Source: Paracoccaceae bacterium (GTDB lineage Bacteria > Pseudomonadota > Alphaproteobacteria > Rhodobacterales > Rhodobacteraceae). Taken from it: 35,929 nucleotides of DNA. The stretch's first letter is position 1. Each line of letters starts with the position of its first letter. Shown here piece by piece: positions 34,905-35,929 of the stretch. The DNA is taken from assembly GCA_028875855.1 (NCBI GenBank), contig JAGWVA010000041.1, forward strand, positions 1 to 35,929, read 5' to 3'. Both the position numbers and the translations under genes were made by a program. A model generated the notes under the pieces. The model was given only the letters and a program-made list of their open reading frames with translations. It was not told where the DNA came from and made no database searches.

Positions 34905-35929
34905 ATGTCGCGCTACGAACCCGCCGTGACCGAACCGAAATGGCAAGCCGCCTGGGAGGCGGCCGGCGTCTTCACCGCGCGCCATGATCCGTCCAGACCG
35001 AAATACTACGTGCTGGAGATGTTCCCCTATCCCTCGGGGCGCATCCACATGGGCCACGTGCGCAACTACACGATGGGCGACGTGGTGGCGCGCTACAAAT
35101 CCTCCTGCGGGTTCTCGGTGCTGCACCCGATGGGCTGGGACGCCTTCGGAATGCCGGCCGAGAACGCGGCGATGGAACGGGGCGGCCATCCGAAGGAATG
35201 GACCTACGGCAACATCGCGGACATGCGGTCCCAGATGAAGCCGCTGGGCCTGTCCATCGACTGGAGCCGCGAATTTGCCACCTGCGACCCGGAATATTAC
35301 GGCCAGCAGCAAGCGATGTTCATCGACATGATGGAAAAGGGCCTAGTTTACCGAAAGAATGCCGTGGTCAACTGGGATCCGGTGGACATGACGGTTCTGG
35401 CCAACGAACAGGTGATCGACGGCAAGGGTTGGCGATCGGGTGCGGCGGTGGAGCGGCGCGAGCTGACGCAGTGGTTCTTCCGCATCTCGGATTACGCCGA
35501 GGACCTGCTGGACGCGCTCGACGATCTGACCGACTGGCCCGAGAAGGTGCGGCTGATGCAGGCCAACTGGATCGGCAAGTCGCGCGGCTTGCAATTTGCC
35601 TTCGACACCGTGGGCGCGCCCGCAGGACATGAGAAGCTCGAGGTCTATACGACCCGGCCTGACACGCTGCTGGGCGCGTCTTTCGCCGCCATCGCGCCCG
35701 ACCATCCGCTGGCCAAGGCGCTGGAAGCCGAGCGCGCCGACGTCGCCGCCTTTGTTGCCGAATGCCGCCGGGGCGGCACCAGCGAAGAGGCGATCGAGAC
35801 GGCCGAGAAGATCGGCTTCGACACCGGCGTGCGGGTCAGGCACCCGCTCGACCCGAATTGGGAACTGCCGGTCTGGATCGCGAACTTCATCCTGATGGAT
35901 TACGGCACCGGCGCGATCTTCGGCTGCCC
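34905..35929 (+). CDS. leuS: Leucyl-tRNA synthetase, N-terminal part (partial)
   Basis: The first 341 codons of a class I aminoacyl-tRNA synthetase that charges tRNA-Leu. The HIGH motif appears as HMGH (48-51) in [16 protein letters not shown], with the LeuRS-specific [13 protein letters not shown] following. The editing (CP1) domain begins in the visible part, including [22 protein letters not shown] with its threonine-rich editing pocket. The frame is open to the right edge, so KMSKS and the anticodon-binding domain are outside. The ribosome binding site GAGG precedes the ATG. Confidence 0.97.
   Translation, partial: MSRYEPAVTEPKWQAAWEAAGVFTARHDPSRPKYYVLEMFPYPSGRIHMGHVRNYTMGDVVARYKSSCGFSVLHPMGWDAFGMPAENAAMERGGHPKEWTYGNIADMRSQMKPLGLSIDWSREFATCDPEYYGQQQAMFIDMMEKGLVYRKNAVVNWDPVDMTVLANEQVIDGKGWRSGAAVERRELTQWFFRISDYAEDLLDALDDLTDWPEKVRLMQANWIGKSRGLQFAFDTVGAPAGHEKLEVYTTRPDTLLGASFAAIAPDHPLAKALEAERADVAAFVAECRRGGTSEEAIETAEKIGFDTGVRVRHPLDPNWELPVWIANFILMDYGTGAIFGC

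Overview
The window is high-GC DNA from an alphaproteobacterium of the Rhodobacteraceae type (Rhodobacter/Paracoccus-like). Several things point that way: a Rhodobacter-style porin, a CenR-type response regulator, a GTP cyclohydrolase II with a long N-terminal extension, a DUF3576 lipoprotein just upstream of leuS, and two copies of a dispersed intergenic element built around GGATATTT...CCAAG..GAAAGGG that I associate with this family. Almost all of it is ordinary, tightly packed chromosome. No rRNA, tRNA, CRISPR array or intact transposase was seen.

Layout. 1-3759: the tail of rpsO with a strong terminator, then a visibly AT-richer accessory segment carrying one DUF3800 gene, then pnp; rpsO and pnp are normally adjacent, so this is an insertion. 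3845-6088: a 1-Cys peroxiredoxin divergent from an aldehyde dehydrogenase. 6232-10447: a small cytochrome c convergent with a minus-strand run (BNR-repeat propeller, RluA, two LysE-type exporters, free methionine-R-sulfoxide reductase). 10614-13184: a STAS antagonist and HATPase anti-sigma pair, then a gamma-glutamyltransferase-family enzyme. 13188-14292: hspQ (minus) and a lipoprotein transglycosylase (plus). 14311-20630: a minus-strand cell-envelope and division group (amidase, DapC-like aminotransferase, FtsK, LolA). 20721-22810 and on to 23745: a UbiH-family hydroxylase facing a three-gene operon (thioredoxin-TPR co-chaperone, lone LON domain, Trm112-like). 23809-25443: a cobalt-type nitrile hydratase operon (alpha, beta, activator) with overlapping genes. 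25453-28699: exonuclease III, an MFS exporter and cenR. 28866-32384: ribA overlapping a YkuD L,D-transpeptidase, then an amylosucrase. 32416-35929: PLP-binding protein, porin, DUF3576 lipoprotein and the 5' part of leuS.

The most unusual signal is in the 379-base gap between the MFS gene and cenR. Two tandem, non-identical copies of a small-RNA-like module lie on the minus strand. Each has a 5' hairpin, an identical 15-base pyrimidine-rich sequence (CCTCCCTGTTGGACT) able to pair with Shine-Dalgarno sites, and a GC-rich hairpin followed by a U-rich tail. The stems differ between copies by compensatory changes, which supports a conserved RNA structure. The second candidate is the low-GC DUF3800 islet between rpsO and pnp. 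It has nested palindromes at its left edge, a possible decayed reading frame, and a 9-base direct repeat on either side of the gene.
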